From NCBI GenBank assembly GCA_016187725.1, contig JACPJE010000155.1, positions 1 to 58,295 of the forward strand: a stretch of 58,295 nucleotides of DNA, read 5' to 3'. Each line of letters starts with the position of its first letter. Within the stretch, counting starts at the first letter, position 1. A model generated the notes under the pieces. It ran no database searches. It saw only the letters and a program-made list of their open reading frames with translations, and was not told the origin of the DNA. The position numbers and the translations under genes are program-made. This stretch comes from Candidatus Latescibacterota bacterium. GTDB taxonomy: Bacteria > Latescibacterota > UBA2968 > UBA8231. This document shows, in pieces, positions 18,101 through 24,872 of the stretch.

Positions 18101-18921
18101 TTGCCGTCCCCGTCGTAGTCGGCCCAGGCCAGGCCGCCGCCCTTGAGCTTGTTGTCCACCACCAGCGAAGGATCGAGGTTCAGGGTGCCGGTGGGATCGT
18201 TCTTGTAGAACTCGCTCACCGGCCCCAGGCCGCCGGTGGTGGTGACGTTCTCCCCGGCGGCGCTCAGGTCCAGATCCCCATCCCCGTCGTAATCGGCCCA
18301 GGCCAGGGCGCCGTTGTGCATATTGACCACGGCTCCGCTGTTGGCCTCGTCCACCGCCAGGACCCCGTCCTGATTGTGGTAGAGCTGGGTCAGGGAGGTG
18401 CCGTTGTGCTCCAGGCCGGCCACCGCCAAATCCAGATCCCCGTCCCCGTCGTAGTCGCCCCAGGCCTGGGAAGCGTAGCGCACCCCCTCCAGCGCTCCCT
18501 GCCCCAGATCCAGGCTCAACAGGCGCTCTTCGGAGCTGGCGCCCGCCTCGTTGTGGTACAGGCGCAGACTCTCCTCTCCCCCCTGGTCCCAGCCCACGAG
18601 GCTCAGGTCCAGATCCCCGTCCCCGTCGTAGTCGGCCCAGGCCACCTCGCCAAAATAAACCCCACTCAGCCGCTCCCGCTGGGCCTCGTCCTCGACCAGG
18701 CCCACTTGGTCATAGCGGAAGATGCGGGCGATGCGGGACACCTGGCCGTTCTCGGCGGTCTCCCCGATCAGCGCCAGGTCCGGATCGCCGTCCCCGTCGT
18801 AGTCTCCCCAGGCCGCCTGGCCGGCCCACACCCCGGGCAGGGCCTGGCCCGAATCCGCCAGGTTCTGCGCCTGCGCAATGCCGGCGGCGAGCAGAAGTAC
18901 GAAGAGCAGTGGCCTGGTCAT
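12112..18921 (-). CDS. Giant FG-GAP/Ig-like surface protein with FlgD-like sorting domain
   Basis: This 2269-aa protein has a signal peptide (LLFVLLLAAGIAQAQ). FG-GAP/VCBS blades occupy about 20-410 and 515-880, with repeated WADYDGDGDLDL motifs. Each set is followed by a fibronectin-III-like domain (about 410-510 and 890-995, both with YDLRFGTEPG/YNLRVGTAPG and TYYWSVRAVDG-type strands). About nine Ig-like (Big_5/SbsA-type) domains follow (1100-2030), then a ZU5-like region. The C-terminus from about 2190 is FlgD-like (VTVRIYNASGRLEKVLL, ISLSWDGKDE, VVASGLYIVVV), the form of a type IX C-terminal sorting domain. I chose the ATG at 18921 because the signal peptide starts there; an in-frame ATG at 18981 is possible. 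Function is probably adhesive or structural at the surface, which is inference. Confidence 0.8.
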   Translation of the reverse strand: MTRPLLFVLLLAAGIAQAQNLADSGQALPGVWAGQAAWGDYDGDGDPDLALIGETAENGQVSRIARIFRYDQVGLVEDEAQRERLSGVYFGEVAWADYDGDGDLDLSLVGWDQGGEESLRLYHNEAGASSEERLLSLDLGQGALEGVRYASQAWGDYDGDGDLDLAVAGLEHNGTSLTQLYHNQDGVLAVDEANSGAVVNMHNGALAWADYDGDGDLDLSAAGENVTTTGGLGPVSEFYKNDPTGTLNLDPSLVVDNKLKGGGLAWADYDGDGNLDLAISGRDGSWNAALGIYRNRPTGVLTLDESFTLNTSRRLSARLAWVDYDNDGDPDLAASGTSILSDYKTLVFPNRSGALSGAPAEEFPGLAGGAVAWADHDSDGRVDLLVSGADAAGTPRTILYSNLGTPVANTLPEPPSRLNPVQVSSGQALFSWAPGSDAESNTLTYDLRFGTEPGSGDIFSGAVAVGPGSAGAKTSFALQRFLPPDTYYWSVRAVDGALARSAWSQESQVVVQQFVSSDQRLRALKEAAMSWGDFDQDGDQDLVIMGQNRSGEAQSLLYENATGTLQLRQDVELSGLRNGDAAWGDYDSDGDLDLLITGEDIFENRNSLLYRAVPGADGYTLELAGSFPKLSKSEADWGDYDNDGDLDLALMGQSDQITGGLQQSFTQVFRNEGEGGFADAGFDLIGLNNGELAWADVDGDGDLDLALNGSSSEGTRQFRLYRNEGALVDAGLELPGLESSDLAWGDFDRDGDPDLAAGGIGDAGPSTALYENQGGQLSARADILLPGIQGGDLVWGDYDNDQDLDLAIAGNNGQAPFLRVYENTIGRAAADSAFAAAQLPLLQGVDFSAVALADIEGDGDLDLVSTGRDASFAPSAAVNDNLAAQQFNPNRAPAVPSGVAALDSASTVVLSWSAAADDGDPPAPSLRYNLRVGTAPGQGDVLSGSGSLAAANAGQGLAHRLQGLASGTYYWSVQTVDAGFSSSAWSSPQEFVIDTVPPQVSGLRLGRRQAGIGQTISLVLSFADEHAGVDAGQVPQVSALLGGQEFAFQTVQFTGDTWSGELTISAQMPSGEGGIAVRGLRDRKQNELVPFDSAGAFAIDTEVPRLVASIPADGATAVSIASGEVVLSFSEPMDEGVLTADHFEVEVDNSHLDLIAPPAYDAQARAVHLLLGEGLAPGSQYRLEVSAALQDSAGNRLANALTLSFSTQVPQLQSTVPAAGDTAVAGSGQIAALFDIPLNAELLADPEMVHVLREGEEVELEPARFDPARNELTAAIQGGLRPGSRYEVVLSRALAGALQGEDFRWSFRTPVPQLEGTQPAEGDTAVAAGLRELSASFSDPLDAAQVEEENVEVFRGGEAVGVADLLYGEEELRIVLEEPLQAGTSYQVRLAAALGGPLRTTDYLWSFRTPVPQLEGTQPADGNTAVAAGLRELSASFSDPLNAGLLGEEKVGVFRGGEAVGVADLLYGEEELRIVLEEPLQAGTSYQVRLAAALGGPLRAADYLWNFSTAVPRLVGVSPAAGAAGVEAGALEEAVVSFDMPLDSAQVKVANFTLQQEGKPVALRPGDPVARGQGQYGLAPAEGWQVGSTYGVAVAAGALGPLGASQGVSWSFQTLAPDTVEVSPAAGSTAAPGDGVVAVSFDSGIETGQLEGAVEVLREGEEAALREAPRFDAGTRTLSFELAEGFRPGSRYEVVVSRSVAGPLRTEDFRWTFRTPVPQLVQALPAAGDTSVTPGTAELQAQFTEALDEVALKLENAEVRAKGEQVPLSELRYEGQELRLVLAQPLQAGTSYQVRLAAALGGPLRQDQGDYAWNFSTRIPAIERTLPPAGGTIPAGRRRLQVVFSSPLDTAQITPQNFRLSKGGEEISLERNEFQYDPATRTLSFPFVDFVAGSAYQALISSRVRGPLGADQPDVQWPFSTEVPTVVSTLPAAGAEGVSTALPTLQVAFSGPVASLGADFFQLRARSLDTPDAAPEVVPLISPTKDASGTLISFAPRSGLRPFTEYEVVVDRQVLGELVEADYTWKFSTAARLASPAQGGLVSNASQDIELYFPPNALQGGSGEITIRPWEATAAKPAVQEAGLSQIGLAYELDAGGAILRKPATLNWRYSATQLGSHSAARLGLFRLEGSQWQRVGGMADLAGRQVRTAVEQLGIYALFEDLRTQVGSLAIESLDCQPRAFAPAGGDLRNQTDISFGLSGPADVTVRIYNASGRLEKVLLRDAPMAPGSISLSWDGKDEDHRVVASGLYIVVVNAGSVRREQVVAVVR
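14398..14997 (-). repeat. 300-bp tandem duplication of one Ig-like domain inside the giant gene
   Basis: Two adjacent 300-bp units (14698-14997 and 14398-14697) encode nearly the same 100-aa Ig-like domain, each starting TPVPQLEGTQPA. Between 14461-14580 and 14761-14880 only 3 of 120 bases differ. Other Ig-like domains of the same protein are clearly more diverged, so this pair is the youngest duplication. Confidence 0.85.
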
Positions 18922-19030
18922 GTCATGGACGCGGCAAAAATAATGAGGGCCAGATGAGCACTTCTCAGGGAAAATCAGCATTAAGATAGTAAACCCCTAG
19001 GCATTCGCCAAGCAGAAGAAAGGCCCATTA

Positions 19031-19624
19031 CTATTCGGCTTCTACCGTGGCCATGTCCACCTCCACGGCCACGGCGCTGCCCAGGATGGAGACATTGAGG
19101 ACCAGGCGAAACCCCTCGTCCTTGCGCGCCGAGATCCGCCCGCTCAGCCCGGCCAAGGGGCCGGAGATCACCCGCACCCAACGCCCCTTTTTGAGCAGGG
19201 GATACAGGGTCAGGGCTGCCCCCAGCTCGCTGGCCAGATATATATTGTAGAGTTCCCCGCGCAGCTGCTCCTGATCGACCACCTCGATGGTGCGCACCAG
19301 ACAATCGGTCTGCAGCAGGTCGTAGCGGTGTTGCCGGGTGCAGACAGCGAACATATAGCCCGTAAAAAGAGGCACCTCGAAATGGTAGCGGCGCTGGCCC
19401 CGGCGGCCCGATCCGGCGGGCTCGCTGCGGCGCAGGGGCAGATAGTGCCGGATGCCCAGCTGCAGGCAGTGCCTGGCCGCCTGTTTTTCGGCCCGGGGCC
19501 GGGTGTGCAGCACAAACCAGGGCGCCCCTTCTTCCTGGCGGAAGAGCCGGGCGGCTTCCTCTTCCAGGGCGTTCCGCAGCGCAGCGGCAGCCCTGCCGGT
19601 GCCGGCAGCAGACCCTTTGCTCAT
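19031..19624 (-). CDS. NusG paralog (RfaH/LoaP/UpxY-type transcription antiterminator)
   Basis: This 197-aa protein has the NusG N-terminal (NGN) fold from about residue 38 (PWFVLHTRPRAEKQAARHCLQ, HYLPLRR, VPLFTGYMFAV). A KOW-type C-terminal domain follows from about 145 (LLKKGRWVRVISGPLAGLSG, ending AVAVEVDMATVEAE). It has an N-terminal extension of about 35 residues. No rpl or sec genes flank it as they do housekeeping nusG. Instead it sits 109 bp upstream of an 11-kb run of very long exported-protein genes in the same direction. Specialised NusG paralogs elsewhere bind RNA polymerase and prevent premature termination in long surface-polysaccharide or secretion operons; the same role is inferred here. 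Confidence 0.85.
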   Translation of the reverse strand: MSKGSAAGTGRAAAALRNALEEEAARLFRQEEGAPWFVLHTRPRAEKQAARHCLQLGIRHYLPLRRSEPAGSGRRGQRRYHFEVPLFTGYMFAVCTRQHRYDLLQTDCLVRTIEVVDQEQLRGELYNIYLASELGAALTLYPLLKKGRWVRVISGPLAGLSGRISARKDEGFRLVLNVSILGSAVAVEVDMATVEAE

Positions 19625-19682
19625 CGGCTACTCAACAAGATGGCCTCCCAGGCAAAACCGCCGCGGAAGGCCAGATAAAAAA

Positions 19683-19760
19683 TGGGGTGAGTGACGGGGC
19701 TCGAACCCGCGGCCTCCTGGGCCACAACCAGGTGCTCTGACCAGCTGAGCTACACCCACC
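19683..19760 (-). tRNA. tRNA-His (GTG)
   Basis: The minus strand folds into a cloverleaf. Acceptor stem GTGGGTG pairs with CACTCAC, the anticodon loop TTGTGGC carries GTG, and the T arm contains GGTTCGAGCC. The extra 5' G at 19760 faces discriminator C73 (19686), the tRNA-His identity pair. CCA is encoded at 19683-19685. The NusG paralog starts 58 bp downstream. Confidence 0.95.
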
Positions 19761-19811
19761 ATATGATTTTGAGTGATAGAATATAACCACCCCTTCTCCG
19801 CCAGGCAACAA

Positions 19812-20879
19812 TCACCGCCAGTCCGGGATCTCCACCGGTTGTCCCCCCTGGCGGATGCTCTCCTGGGCGCACAGGCCCGGCAGACTCATGTCCAGGGCCC
19901 GGTGGATGTCGATGGGCGAGGGAGCGCCCCGGCGCAGGGCATCGAGGAAATCCCGGATCATGCAGTACTCGGCCGTGCCGTGGCCCCCGGCCCGGGCCTG
20001 GGCCGGCGCGCCGGGCACGTCGTAGCCCAGGGGCAGTTCCATCATGGCCGACAGATGGGGAATCTGCTCCAGGTACGCGTGGGTGCGCAGGGGGACGGGA
20101 GGCCGCGAGGTCTCCAGGCAGCCCCGGGTGCCGTAGAGCGAGTAGTAATGGAAGGAGGGCTCGCGCACCAGCTTTTCGGCGCGCAGGATCTTGATCACCG
20201 CGCCGCTGGCGGTCTGGAAGATGCCCACCCCAAAGTCATACTGCCCGTATTCGGGATCGAGCTTGTTGGAGGTAGCCATGGCAGTGACCCGCACGCAGCG
20301 CTCCCCGGTGATCTTGAGGAGGGGCCCCAGGCTGTGGGTGCAGTAGGTGAGGGGCTGGCGGAAGGAGCGCCAGGTGGGGGTGCCGTCGGGGTTGCGGTGC
20401 AGGGCGCGCACGTCGTGCACGTACTCGGCCTCGGCGTAGACCAGTTCACCCAGCATCCCCTGGTCCCACATCTCCTTCCAGGAAAGCAGGTGCCCCCAGT
20501 AACAGCAGTTCTCGGCCAGCATGAAGAGCTGTTGCGGGTAGCGCCGCACCGCTTCCAGCAGTTGGGCGCACTCCTCGATGGTGGCGGCCAGGATCACCTC
20601 CTGGAGCACATGGCAACCGGCCTCCAGCGCCGCGATGCTCTGGTCCTTGTGGTCGGGGATGGGAGAGGCCACCACCACCGCGTCGAGGCCGGCCTTCAGC
20701 AGCTCGTCATAGGTGGCGCAAAGGCGGGCCTGGGGGAACTGCTGGCCAAAGCGCTCCAGGGTCTGGGAGTCTGGGTCGCAGGCCGCGGCGACTTGGCAGT
20801 CGGAGAAAAGGGGAAAGACCCGCGCCAGGCTCAGACCGCGGCGCAGGCCGGAGATGCCGACGCGGTAAACCCTGCTCAT
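19812..20879 (-). CDS. Gfo/Idh/MocA family oxidoreductase
   Basis: This 355-aa NAD(P)-dependent enzyme has an N-terminal Rossmann fold (YRVGISGLRRG, then VAAACDPD) and the family motif at the end of the nucleotide domain in the form CHVLQEVILAATIEEC. The usual EKP lysine is not in its normal context here: QEVILA replaces EKPLA, so the catalytic lysine seems absent. The C-terminal domain contains TYCTHSLGPLLKITGE with a His typical of the active site. Substrate is probably a sugar or inositol derivative and cannot be set from sequence. The ATG at 20879 is preceded by GGAGG; a TTG one codon upstream is less likely. It is divergent from the DUF4097 gene. Confidence 0.8.
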   Translation of the reverse strand: MSRVYRVGISGLRRGLSLARVFPLFSDCQVAAACDPDSQTLERFGQQFPQARLCATYDELLKAGLDAVVVASPIPDHKDQSIAALEAGCHVLQEVILAATIEECAQLLEAVRRYPQQLFMLAENCCYWGHLLSWKEMWDQGMLGELVYAEAEYVHDVRALHRNPDGTPTWRSFRQPLTYCTHSLGPLLKITGERCVRVTAMATSNKLDPEYGQYDFGVGIFQTASGAVIKILRAEKLVREPSFHYYSLYGTRGCLETSRPPVPLRTHAYLEQIPHLSAMMELPLGYDVPGAPAQARAGGHGTAEYCMIRDFLDALRRGAPSPIDIHRALDMSLPGLCAQESIRQGGQPVEIPDWR

Positions 20880-20975
20880 CAAAAACCTCCGCTCAGGTTG
20901 ACGGGGATCAGAAAATACAGCTTTCTAGAGAAAAGGGAAAAAGGTGACCCGCATCGGATCGGAAAGGAGCCGGCG

Positions 20976-22010
20976 ATGAGCAGCGAAGAGAGAATGGCCA
21001 TACTCAAGCTACTGGAGCAGGGCAAGATCACCGCCCAGGAGGCCGAGCGGCTGCTGCGCGCCGTGGGCAGCCAACCCCGGGGCGAGGGGCCCGGCCTCGA
21101 CGAGCTGGGCAAGAAGATCGGCCAGGTCATGCAGGATGCCGGGCGGACCATCAGCGAAGCCGTGGGCGCGGCGCGGCACTCGGCCGCGGGCCGGACCTTT
21201 GGCGACCTGGTCGACGACGTGGTCTCCGAGTTCTCCGGCTCGGGAGAGGAAATCGAGGAAACGCGCGAGTGGACCCTGGAGGGGGCCGGGGTGGCCCTGC
21301 TGCAGGCCGACACCAGCAACGGCGCCATCGCCGTGGAGGGTGTTGACCTGGAAGAGATCTCGGTGCGCGCCACCAAGAAGGTGAAGGCGCGCACCCGCCA
21401 GCAGGCCGAGGAGTGCGCCGCCCAGGTGGAGGTGCACGCGCAGCGCGAAGGGGACACCGTGCGCATCCGGGAGGAGCGCCCCCGCAACCTGAGCGGCATC
21501 CGGGTCGAGGTGAGCTACCTGGTGCGCTGCCCCCGCCAACTGGCCCTGCGCCTCAGCACCCTCAACGGCGCGGTGACCACCCAGGGGACCAGGGCCGGCG
21601 TCGAAGCCTCCACCCTCAACGGCAAGGTGGAGGTTGTGGACAGCCAGGGACCGATGAAGCTGCACAGCAAGAACGGCAAGGTGGCCGCCCACCTCGACCT
21701 GCTCTCCGGCCGGGGCGAGTTCGAAACCGCCAACGGCAAGGTGGAGGTGGTGGTGCGCGCCGGCCAGGCCCCCATCGACGCCAAGACCCTCAACGGGGCG
21801 GTAGAACTGAGCCTGCCCGCTGACTTTGCCGCCCGCCTGGACGCCAGCACCGTGCACGGCCACGTGCACTCCGAATTCCCCATCCCAGTGGTGGGCAAGC
21901 CGGACAAGAGCCACCTCGAAGGGGATATCGGCCCCGGCGGAGAACACCTGGTGCGGCTGCGCACCCTCAACGGGGCCATCTCGCTGAAGAAATTCGCCGC
22001 CCAGGGGTAA
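20976..22010 (+). CDS. SHOCT-like module plus DUF4097 beta-repeat protein
   Basis: This 344-aa protein starts with a helical module (ERMAILKLLEQGKITAQEAE, residues 5-24) of the type at the N-terminus of YvlB/LiaX proteins. A linker of about 60 residues follows, then from about 95 a DUF4097-type beta-solenoid-like domain with recurring strands built around a repeated (T/S)LNG(A/K)V motif (STLNGAVTTQG, STLNGKVEVVD, KTLNGAVELSL, RTLNGAISLKK). No signal peptide or membrane helix is visible. YvlB/LiaX relatives in Firmicutes are linked to envelope-stress responses; that role here is inference. GGAAAGGAG precedes the ATG at 20976. The next gene starts 11 bp after its stop. Confidence 0.75.
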   Translation: MSSEERMAILKLLEQGKITAQEAERLLRAVGSQPRGEGPGLDELGKKIGQVMQDAGRTISEAVGAARHSAAGRTFGDLVDDVVSEFSGSGEEIEETREWTLEGAGVALLQADTSNGAIAVEGVDLEEISVRATKKVKARTRQQAEECAAQVEVHAQREGDTVRIREERPRNLSGIRVEVSYLVRCPRQLALRLSTLNGAVTTQGTRAGVEASTLNGKVEVVDSQGPMKLHSKNGKVAAHLDLLSGRGEFETANGKVEVVVRAGQAPIDAKTLNGAVELSLPADFAARLDASTVHGHVHSEFPIPVVGKPDKSHLEGDIGPGGEHLVRLRTLNGAISLKKFAAQG

Positions 22011-22021
22011 ATCGAGGCCGC

Positions 22022-22918
22022 ATGGGCGCGAGCCGGTTCCAGGTGCTGAGCCAGGTCCAGGTGCAGCAGTTCCTCGACCAGGGATACACCGCCGTGGAAG
22101 GCTGCTTCACCGAAGATTTCGCCCGCCCTCTGCGCGAGCAGGCCTGCAGGCGGCTGGGGTGCGACCCAGACGACCCGGCCACCTGGAAGCAGGAGATCGC
22201 TTACCTGGACCACCACACCCGGTTCCGGGTGAAGGAACTCTCCCCCAGGGCCTGGGCAGCCATCTGCGAGGTGGTGGGCGGGGAGGAACGGATCGAGTTC
22301 AGCCCCACCCTCATCCAGCCCTCCCCCCACTTCACCAGCATCGAGTCGGGCAACTGGTCCGACGCCTTCATCATCAACTTCTCCTATGGCGCCGGCCAAC
22401 CCTGGGAACCTCCCTCTGCTATCACCAAGGGCTGGCACAAGGACGGGGCTTTCTTCCGCCATTTCCTCGACAGCCCGGACCAGGGGCTGCTCACCGTGAT
22501 CCTCTGGTCCGAGGTGCGGCCGCGCAGCGGGGGCACCTTCATCGCCTGCGACTCAGTGAGACACGTGGCCCGCTATCTGCTGGAGCATCCTGAAGGCGTG
22601 AGCCCAGACAGCTTCAGCCCGCTGATCGGGCAATGCCGGGATTTCGCCGAACTCACCGGCCAACCCGGCGACCTGATCCTGCTCCACCCCTTTGTGCTCC
22701 ACACCTCCTCTCCCAATCCCTCGGGCCGGCCCCGCTTCATCACCAACCCGCCCATCGTCCTCAGGGAGCCGCTGGTTTTCGACCGCCCCGACCCGGACGA
22801 TTTCTCGCTGGTGGAGCAGGCGATCCTGCGGGGGTTGGGCGCGGAGCGGCTCGCCTTTGCCCCCACCGCCCCTCGCCAGCGGATCGCCTTGTCTGGCCCT
22901 GCGGCAAAAAAATACTGA
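22022..22918 (+). CDS. Phytanoyl-CoA dioxygenase (PhyH) family protein
   Basis: This 298-aa protein looks like a non-heme Fe(II)/2-oxoglutarate oxygenase. It has the HxD iron motif in KGWHKDGAFFRH (residues about 138-149), a distal iron histidine candidate in LLHPFVLHTSSPNPSGRPRF, and that segment's Arg for 2-oxoglutarate. The intervening LLTVILWSEVRPRSGGTFIA is typical of PhyH proteins. Its natural substrate cannot be told. It lies 11 bp after the DUF4097 gene and 45 bp before the sigma factor, which suggests it is co-transcribed with them, an unusual company for a metabolic oxygenase. Confidence 0.8.
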   Translation: MGASRFQVLSQVQVQQFLDQGYTAVEGCFTEDFARPLREQACRRLGCDPDDPATWKQEIAYLDHHTRFRVKELSPRAWAAICEVVGGEERIEFSPTLIQPSPHFTSIESGNWSDAFIINFSYGAGQPWEPPSAITKGWHKDGAFFRHFLDSPDQGLLTVILWSEVRPRSGGTFIACDSVRHVARYLLEHPEGVSPDSFSPLIGQCRDFAELTGQPGDLILLHPFVLHTSSPNPSGRPRFITNPPIVLREPLVFDRPDPDDFSLVEQAILRGLGAERLAFAPTAPRQRIALSGPAAKKY

Positions 22919-22963
22919 ACACCTGCCCCTCCCCCCTCGTTGTATAAGCAGAGGGAGGCTACC

Positions 22964-23440
22964 TTGCTGACCCTGGAAGAGCTGTATGGCGAATACGCCG
23001 AGGGACTCCAGGCCTACGCCCTCCGGCTGGCGCGCGACTCGCAGGCCGCCGAGGACCTGGTGCAGGAGGCCTTCATCCGCACCCTGGGCCACCTGCAACT
23101 GCTGGAGCAACTCAATGCCCATCAGCGCCGCGCCTGGCTCTGCCAGACGGTGAAGCGCCTCTTCCTCGACCGGCGGGCCGCCCGGGCGAGGGAAGCGGCG
23201 GCCATCGCCCAGTTGAGCCTGGAGACCGAAGGGTACGTGCCCCCGGTGGAACCGGAACTGATGGGGGTGCTGCTGGCGCGGGTCCCCCAGTCCTGCCGCC
23301 AGGTGCTGGAGATGCGTTACAGCCTGGGCATGAACAGCACCCAGATCGGCGAGGAACTGGGCCTCCCCCCGGCCACGGTGCGCTCGCGGCTCCACCTGGC
23401 CATCGCGCGACTGCGCGCCGCGCAGGACAAACTTCTATAA
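22964..23440 (+). CDS. ECF-type sigma-70 family RNA polymerase sigma factor
   Basis: This 158-aa protein has region 2 at about residues 1-70 (YAEGLQAYALRLARDSQAAE, DLVQEAFIRTLGHL, the -10 recognition part) and region 4 at about 100-155 (VPQSCRQVLEMRYSLGMNST, IGEELGLPPATVRSRLHLAI, the -35 recognition helix-turn-helix). Region 3 is missing, as in ECF sigmas. I start it at TTG 22964, because GAGGGAGG lies seven bases before; a TTG at 22940 has no such site. No anti-sigma gene with a membrane helix is adjacent. Its neighbours, the SHOCT-like proteins and the repeat protein at 23456, are the obvious candidate targets or regulators. Confidence 0.85.
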   Translation: MLTLEELYGEYAEGLQAYALRLARDSQAAEDLVQEAFIRTLGHLQLLEQLNAHQRRAWLCQTVKRLFLDRRAARAREAAAIAQLSLETEGYVPPVEPELMGVLLARVPQSCRQVLEMRYSLGMNSTQIGEELGLPPATVRSRLHLAIARLRAAQDKLL

Positions 23441-23455
23441 GAGGAGGAAGGCATC

Positions 23456-24682
23456 ATGGAAGCGAAACCACAAGAGGGCAAGGTGATCGGCAACGTGGGG
23501 GTCCTGGACCTGCGCACCGCCACCGAAGCCTCAGTCGGGGAGATCAGGCGCATCGGCAACGTGGGCACGGTGCTCACTTCCCCGGAGACCACCCACCTGC
23601 TGCCCCGGATCAACGCCGGCAATATCGGCAGCACCATCGAAGCGCCGGCCGAGGCCCGGCTGCTCTCCGGCCAGGTGATCATCAACCGCGACTACTTCAA
23701 GAACCAGCCTGAACCGCTGCATCTGCTGGTGGCTGGACAGGTGGTCATCGAACCGGAGGTGCAGGCAGAGGATATCGAGAAAGGGCTCGGCGCCCTGCAC
23801 GTGATGGGCCAGATCTTTTGCCCAGAGCAGCTTTCTGGGACAATTCAGGCCAAGCTCCGCACTCTGCAGGGCCAGTTGCAGACCTACGACGGCGCCCTGC
23901 GCCTGGTCCTGGGCGATCTGGTCCTCGACGAGCACACCCTGCCCGCGCTGGAGGACGGCGTCCAGTTCGCAGTGGTCGGCCAGGTGCGCATCCCCAGGGT
24001 AGTGGATGACGAGCTGCTGGCCCGCAAGATCGCCAAGCTCCACCTGATCGGCGGCCTGCTGTGCCACGAGGAGAACGCCCAGGTCATCCTCTCTCGGCTC
24101 GAGGAAAAGACGGGCATGGCCGAAAAGACCATTATCCCCGCCGGTTTGGAACTGGTGGACCGCCCACTGGTGATCGATGCCGACAATCTGGGAGCCCTAC
24201 CCAGCAAAGGGCTCTACTGCACCGAGAAGGTGCAGATCGAAGCCAGCGTGGCCGCCGGAGCCCTGGACCAGGCGGTGGAGAAACTGGTAGCCCGAGATCT
24301 GCTCCTCTACCCAAAGGCCCTGGCCGAGGTCCTGGCTCGCAAATGCGAACTCTCCAGCACCCAGGCCATCGCCTACGAGGGCGAACTGTGGCTGATGGAG
24401 AAAGCTGCGGAGCTACCGGCCTCTCGCTTCGAGTACCTGGAAGGCAAGGCCACCCTGGTGGTGTTGGGCGTGCTGAACATCGACCCCGAGGTGGAACCAC
24501 AGACCTTGGCCGGACGCCTGGCCAAGGTCCACAACAAAAGGGTGATCAAGTGCACCAAGGCGCAAATGGGCGCCATCCAGGCCCGGCTGGGCCTGAGCAA
24601 AGGCGTGCTGGAAGATTCAGAGAAAAAGAAGGAAGAGAGAGAAGAGGGAGGGATAGGCAATGTGGGGCATCTCAAACTCTGA
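23456..24682 (+). CDS. Repeat protein of unknown function with recurring cysteines
   Basis: I do not recognise this 408-aa protein. It begins and ends with the same motif IGNVG (residues 11-15, 28-32 and near the C-terminus). Between are about four degenerate units of 45-90 residues. Each has a strand like LLVAGQVVIEPEV, FAVVGQVRIPRVV or LVVLGVLNIDPEV, a helix, and then a strand with a Cys at the same place (GQIFCPEQ, GGLLCHEE, GLYCTEK, RVIKCTKA). A Lys/Glu-rich stretch (SEKKKEEREEGG) precedes the last IGNVG. There is no signal peptide or membrane helix. The regular beta pattern suggests a solenoid or polymerising cytoplasmic protein, which is inference. It follows the sigma factor by 15 bp with GAGGAGG upstream. 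Confidence 0.65.
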   Translation: MEAKPQEGKVIGNVGVLDLRTATEASVGEIRRIGNVGTVLTSPETTHLLPRINAGNIGSTIEAPAEARLLSGQVIINRDYFKNQPEPLHLLVAGQVVIEPEVQAEDIEKGLGALHVMGQIFCPEQLSGTIQAKLRTLQGQLQTYDGALRLVLGDLVLDEHTLPALEDGVQFAVVGQVRIPRVVDDELLARKIAKLHLIGGLLCHEENAQVILSRLEEKTGMAEKTIIPAGLELVDRPLVIDADNLGALPSKGLYCTEKVQIEASVAAGALDQAVEKLVARDLLLYPKALAEVLARKCELSSTQAIAYEGELWLMEKAAELPASRFEYLEGKATLVVLGVLNIDPEVEPQTLAGRLAKVHNKRVIKCTKAQMGAIQARLGLSKGVLEDSEKKKEEREEGGIGNVGHLKL

Positions 24683-24727
24683 ACGGAGCCGCTCTCTGCA
24701 ATAGTTGAATAAAATCAATACTTTATA

Positions 24728-24776
24728 AACAGGCCGTGGCGCCGTACCCCAATGTGTGCCACGGCCTGTTCTGTTT
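24728..24776 (+). terminator. Hairpin, probable terminator after the sigma-factor unit
   Basis: Two perfect 13-base arms (AACAGGCCGTGGC at 24728-24740 and its complement at 24758-24770) enclose a 17-base loop and are followed by CTGTTT. The U run is poor, so termination may be partial or rely on other factors. It separates the gene at 23456 from the DUF2089 unit. Confidence 0.6.
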
Positions 24777-24823
24777 GTAGCTAGCAAAAAATGGATTTAT
24801 TTTTACAATAATTAATTTTTCCC

Positions 24824-24852
24824 TTGACTTTATTGATAATTTTTGCTTTAAT
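24824..24852 (+). promoter_or_regulatory. Sigma-70-like promoter of the DUF2089 unit
   Basis: A -35 box TTGACT (24824-24829), a 17-bp spacer and a -10 box TTTAAT (24847-24852) lie about 20 bp before the ATG of the DUF2089 gene. They sit in an A/T-rich stretch (24781-24866) that is striking in this GC-rich window. Confidence 0.55.
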
Positions 24853-24872
24853 TTTTAAAAAATGGAAAGGCT

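Noticed and set aside
16300..18900. Regularly spaced short repeats that look like a CRISPR or satellite array
   Set aside because: The repeated unit encodes the calcium-loop motif of FG-GAP blades, spacing varies with the protein fold and the reading frame is open throughout.
24728..24770. The 13-bp inverted repeat as the end of an insertion sequence
   Set aside because: No transposase gene, second end or target-site duplication is present; its place after a gene suits a terminator hairpin.
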